9,280 nt of DNA, taken from contig CAMWUM010000054.1 in assembly GCA_947177435.1 (NCBI GenBank), positions 1 to 9,280 on the forward strand. The letters run 5' to 3'. Below, piece after piece: positions 7,891 to 9,280 of the stretch (its first letter is position 1; the number at the start of each line of letters is the position of its first letter). The position numbers and the translations under genes are program-made. The DNA is from an uncultured Muribaculaceae bacterium (GTDB lineage Bacteria > Bacteroidota > Bacteroidia > Bacteroidales > Muribaculaceae). The notes beneath the pieces were generated by a model. It did not search any database, was not told where the DNA came from, and saw only the letters and a program-made list of their open reading frames with translations.

Positions 7891-9063
7891 TCAGCTAAAT
7901 TGCAGTATGAGTTTTATGTCGACCTGACGCACGCCCAGGGCCTTGGCTACGGCCGGGTTGGTGGGCTTGCCGAGGAAAGTGAGGGCCGCTCCTTGCAGGC
8001 CCGAGTTGAGCATGAGGGCGTTGCTGAACCCGTCGCACGAGAATATCTCAGACAGCATCGTCAGCAGCGTGTTGCTCAGGCCCATGGCTGCCGTGCGCGG
8101 CACGGCGTTGCCGGGGCGCACGTAGCATACGCGCTGCCCGTCCATCGTGTTGTCGGAGGCCGATGCCTGTCCTAGGTCAACTTGGCGCAGCGACGGGAAC
8201 GCGGGTTGGCGTCCGTTGCCCAGGTCGAAGGTGATGACGCCGCGCTTCATCTCGCCCACCACGTCGGATGAGATGACAAACGCCGGCTTGACGGGCGTGG
8301 CCACCACCACGTCGGCCGACCGAAGGGCGTTGAGCAGAACGCGAGGATGAAGCACCGAGCCGGCCACGCCGGGGCCGAGGTCGAACAGCGCGGCGCGCAG
8401 ACGGTACGTGTCGTTGTCAAACATTCTCACCGTGGCGCCCAGGCCCAGCGCGCTGCGTGCAGCCGCTCTGGCGTCGATGCCCGAGCCGATGATGGTGACC
8501 TCGCAGGGCACGATGCCGGCGATGCCGCCGAGCAGTATGCCCTTGCCGTGCACGGCGTCGGCCAGCAGCGACGAGGCTATGGCCACTGAGGCACGGCCCG
8601 AGATTTCTGACAGGATGTCGGCGATGGGCATGTGGCCGCGGTCGTCGATGATGAGGTCGAGGGCTATGGTGATTACATGGCTCGCCAGCAATTGGGCCAG
8701 CACGCGGGCTTCGAGCAGGGCCGAGTCGAAGAGCGTAAGCAGCATCGACCCGCGCTTCAGTGCCCGGGCGTCGGGGAGGGCCAGCGGGGTGAGGCAGATG
8801 ACTATGTCGCAGCGCAGTGCCTCAGCCCGGTCGACGATTGAGGCGCCTAACTCCTGGTATTTGAAGTCGCCGTAATGGATGCTGTCGGCGCCGCCGGCCT
8901 CGATCTTTACGGCAAAGCCGCGCTCGGCGAGCATGCCTGCGGCCTCGGGCGTAAGCGGGAAGCGCTTGTCGGCTCCTTGCGGCTTGGGCAGTCCGATTGA
9001 TACCTTGCGGCGCGCCACGGTGGCCGTCAGCAATTCTTCAAGAGGGGTGGGCGAGTAGGCCAT
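7891..9063 (-). CDS. Divergent alanine dehydrogenase / transhydrogenase alpha-like protein
   Basis: This 390-aa protein matches the AlaDh/PNT family over its full length. The N-terminal domain (about 20-150) has KVSIGLPKPQGADKRFPLTP, in which R34 corresponds to the substrate-binding Arg of alanine dehydrogenase. The Rossmann domain (about 155-290) has GRASVAIASSLL, GKGILLGGIAGIVP and VTIIGSGIDARAAARSALGLGA. By my alignment from memory several key residues are changed. The catalytic Lys of the VKVKEP-like motif is Cys90. The His of the FTYLH-like motif is Asp113 (Bacteroidetes relatives often have Gln). The active-site Asp of the VDQGG-like motif is lost in FDLGNGRQ. The third Gly of the nucleotide motif is Ala198. 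It is therefore unlikely to be a normal alanine dehydrogenase. It lies 8 bp before the RNase H gene and has an A-rich leader. The actual substrate is unknown. Confidence 0.85.
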   Translation of the reverse strand: MAYSPTPLEELLTATVARRKVSIGLPKPQGADKRFPLTPEAAGMLAERGFAVKIEAGGADSIHYGDFKYQELGASIVDRAEALRCDIVICLTPLALPDARALKRGSMLLTLFDSALLEARVLAQLLASHVITIALDLIIDDRGHMPIADILSEISGRASVAIASSLLADAVHGKGILLGGIAGIVPCEVTIIGSGIDARAAARSALGLGATVRMFDNDTYRLRAALFDLGPGVAGSVLHPRVLLNALRSADVVVATPVKPAFVISSDVVGEMKRGVITFDLGNGRQPAFPSLRQVDLGQASASDNTMDGQRVCYVRPGNAVPRTAAMGLSNTLLTMLSEIFSCDGFSNALMLNSGLQGAALTFLGKPTNPAVAKALGVRQVDIKLILQFS

Positions 9064-9093
9064 GTTGGATTTTTGATTGGGTTATTAATTTTG

Positions 9094-9133
9094 GGGATTA
9101 ATCGAGATTTATCGGGATTAATCGAGATTAATC
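9094..9133. repeat. Four tandem 10-bp repeats (GRGATTAATC)
   Basis: Four adjoining decamers lie at 9094-9103, 9104-9113, 9114-9123 and 9124-9133: GGGATTAATC, GAGATTTATC, GGGATTAATC, GAGATTAATC. Viewed as 20-bp units there are two copies with one mismatch (T9110 against A9130). Each decamer except the second contains the perfect palindrome GATTAATC, spaced about one helical turn apart. The last copy runs into the final Asp codon and TAA stop of the gene at the right edge. The array sits between that stop and the start of the alanine dehydrogenase-like gene. It could be an operator, an RNA hairpin element or a simple slippage repeat; the sequence alone does not decide. Confidence 0.8.
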
Positions 9134-9280
9134 AGAAGCGAGGAAGCGGGCTGCAAACTGGCGGGCGGTGGCGGAGATTTCCTCCTCGGTCTCCAAAAGC
9201 GATGAGTCAAACACTGTTTGTGCCTGCGCATAAACGGGCTCGCGCTTGGCGAGCATGTATTGAGCAAAGGCATGCATCTA
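9128..9280 (-). CDS. aroK: Shikimate kinase, C-terminal part (cut by window edge)
   Basis: The 49 codons before the TAA at 9128-9130 read MHAFAQYMLAKREPVYAQAQ and onwards to RFLASD. The motif KREPVYAQAQTVFD matches the C-terminal R-x-P-x-Y-x-x-A motif of shikimate kinase, in which the Arg contacts shikimate. The spacing to the end fits Bacteroides shikimate kinases of about 175 aa as I recall them. The enzyme phosphorylates shikimate with ATP in the chorismate pathway. The Walker A, shikimate-binding and most LID residues would lie beyond the window. The outermost codon, 9280-9278, is an in-frame TAG directly before an ATG. So either the gene carries a premature stop here, or the edge has an error, or the family call is wrong. 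The identity rests on a short match. Confidence 0.6.

Noticed and set aside
9094..9133. CRISPR-like array
   Set aside because: The units are 10 bp, directly adjoining with no spacers, and no cas genes are nearby.

Overview
The window looks like the chromosome of a member of the order Bacteroidales. The base composition is fairly GC-rich. All recognisable genes lie on the minus strand. Start codons have A-rich leaders rather than strong Shine-Dalgarno sites. Several gene types are typical of this order: an amidase with a golvesin-type insert, a double GT-A glycosyltransferase, a Wzi-type barrel, and RNase H with an N-terminal hybrid-binding domain. Muribaculaceae or Alistipes-like lineages would fit the GC content, but the family cannot be fixed from the sequence alone.

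Reading in the direction of transcription (right to left): the right edge holds the last 49 codons of what looks like shikimate kinase (9128-9280), with an in-frame TAG as the outermost codon. A short spacer follows with four phased 10-bp repeats built on the palindrome GATTAATC (9094-9133). Seven closely packed genes come next: a divergent alanine dehydrogenase/transhydrogenase-like protein (7891-9063), RNase H (7241-7882), a Wzi-like outer-membrane barrel (5691-7244), a small lipocalin-like lipoprotein (5284-5688), a large secreted N-acetylmuramoyl-L-alanine amidase (2580-5267), a cytoplasmic family-2 glycosyltransferase (1150-2565) and a second small lipoprotein (764-1153). Gaps between them run from a 4-base ATGA overlap to 16 bp, so they probably form one transcription unit. 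After an 86-bp AT-rich gap there is one unrecognised cytoplasmic protein (12-677).

The middle five genes read as an envelope module: an outer-membrane barrel related to capsule attachment proteins, two predicted lipoproteins, a peptidoglycan-cleaving enzyme and a sugar transferase. Co-transcription suggests a shared role in surface polysaccharide or cell-wall remodelling, but the sequence does not prove a joint function. Most of these genes look like conserved Bacteroidales genes rather than recently acquired cargo. I see no mobile element, CRISPR array, tRNA or rRNA. No stretch longer than 300 bases lacks a gene.
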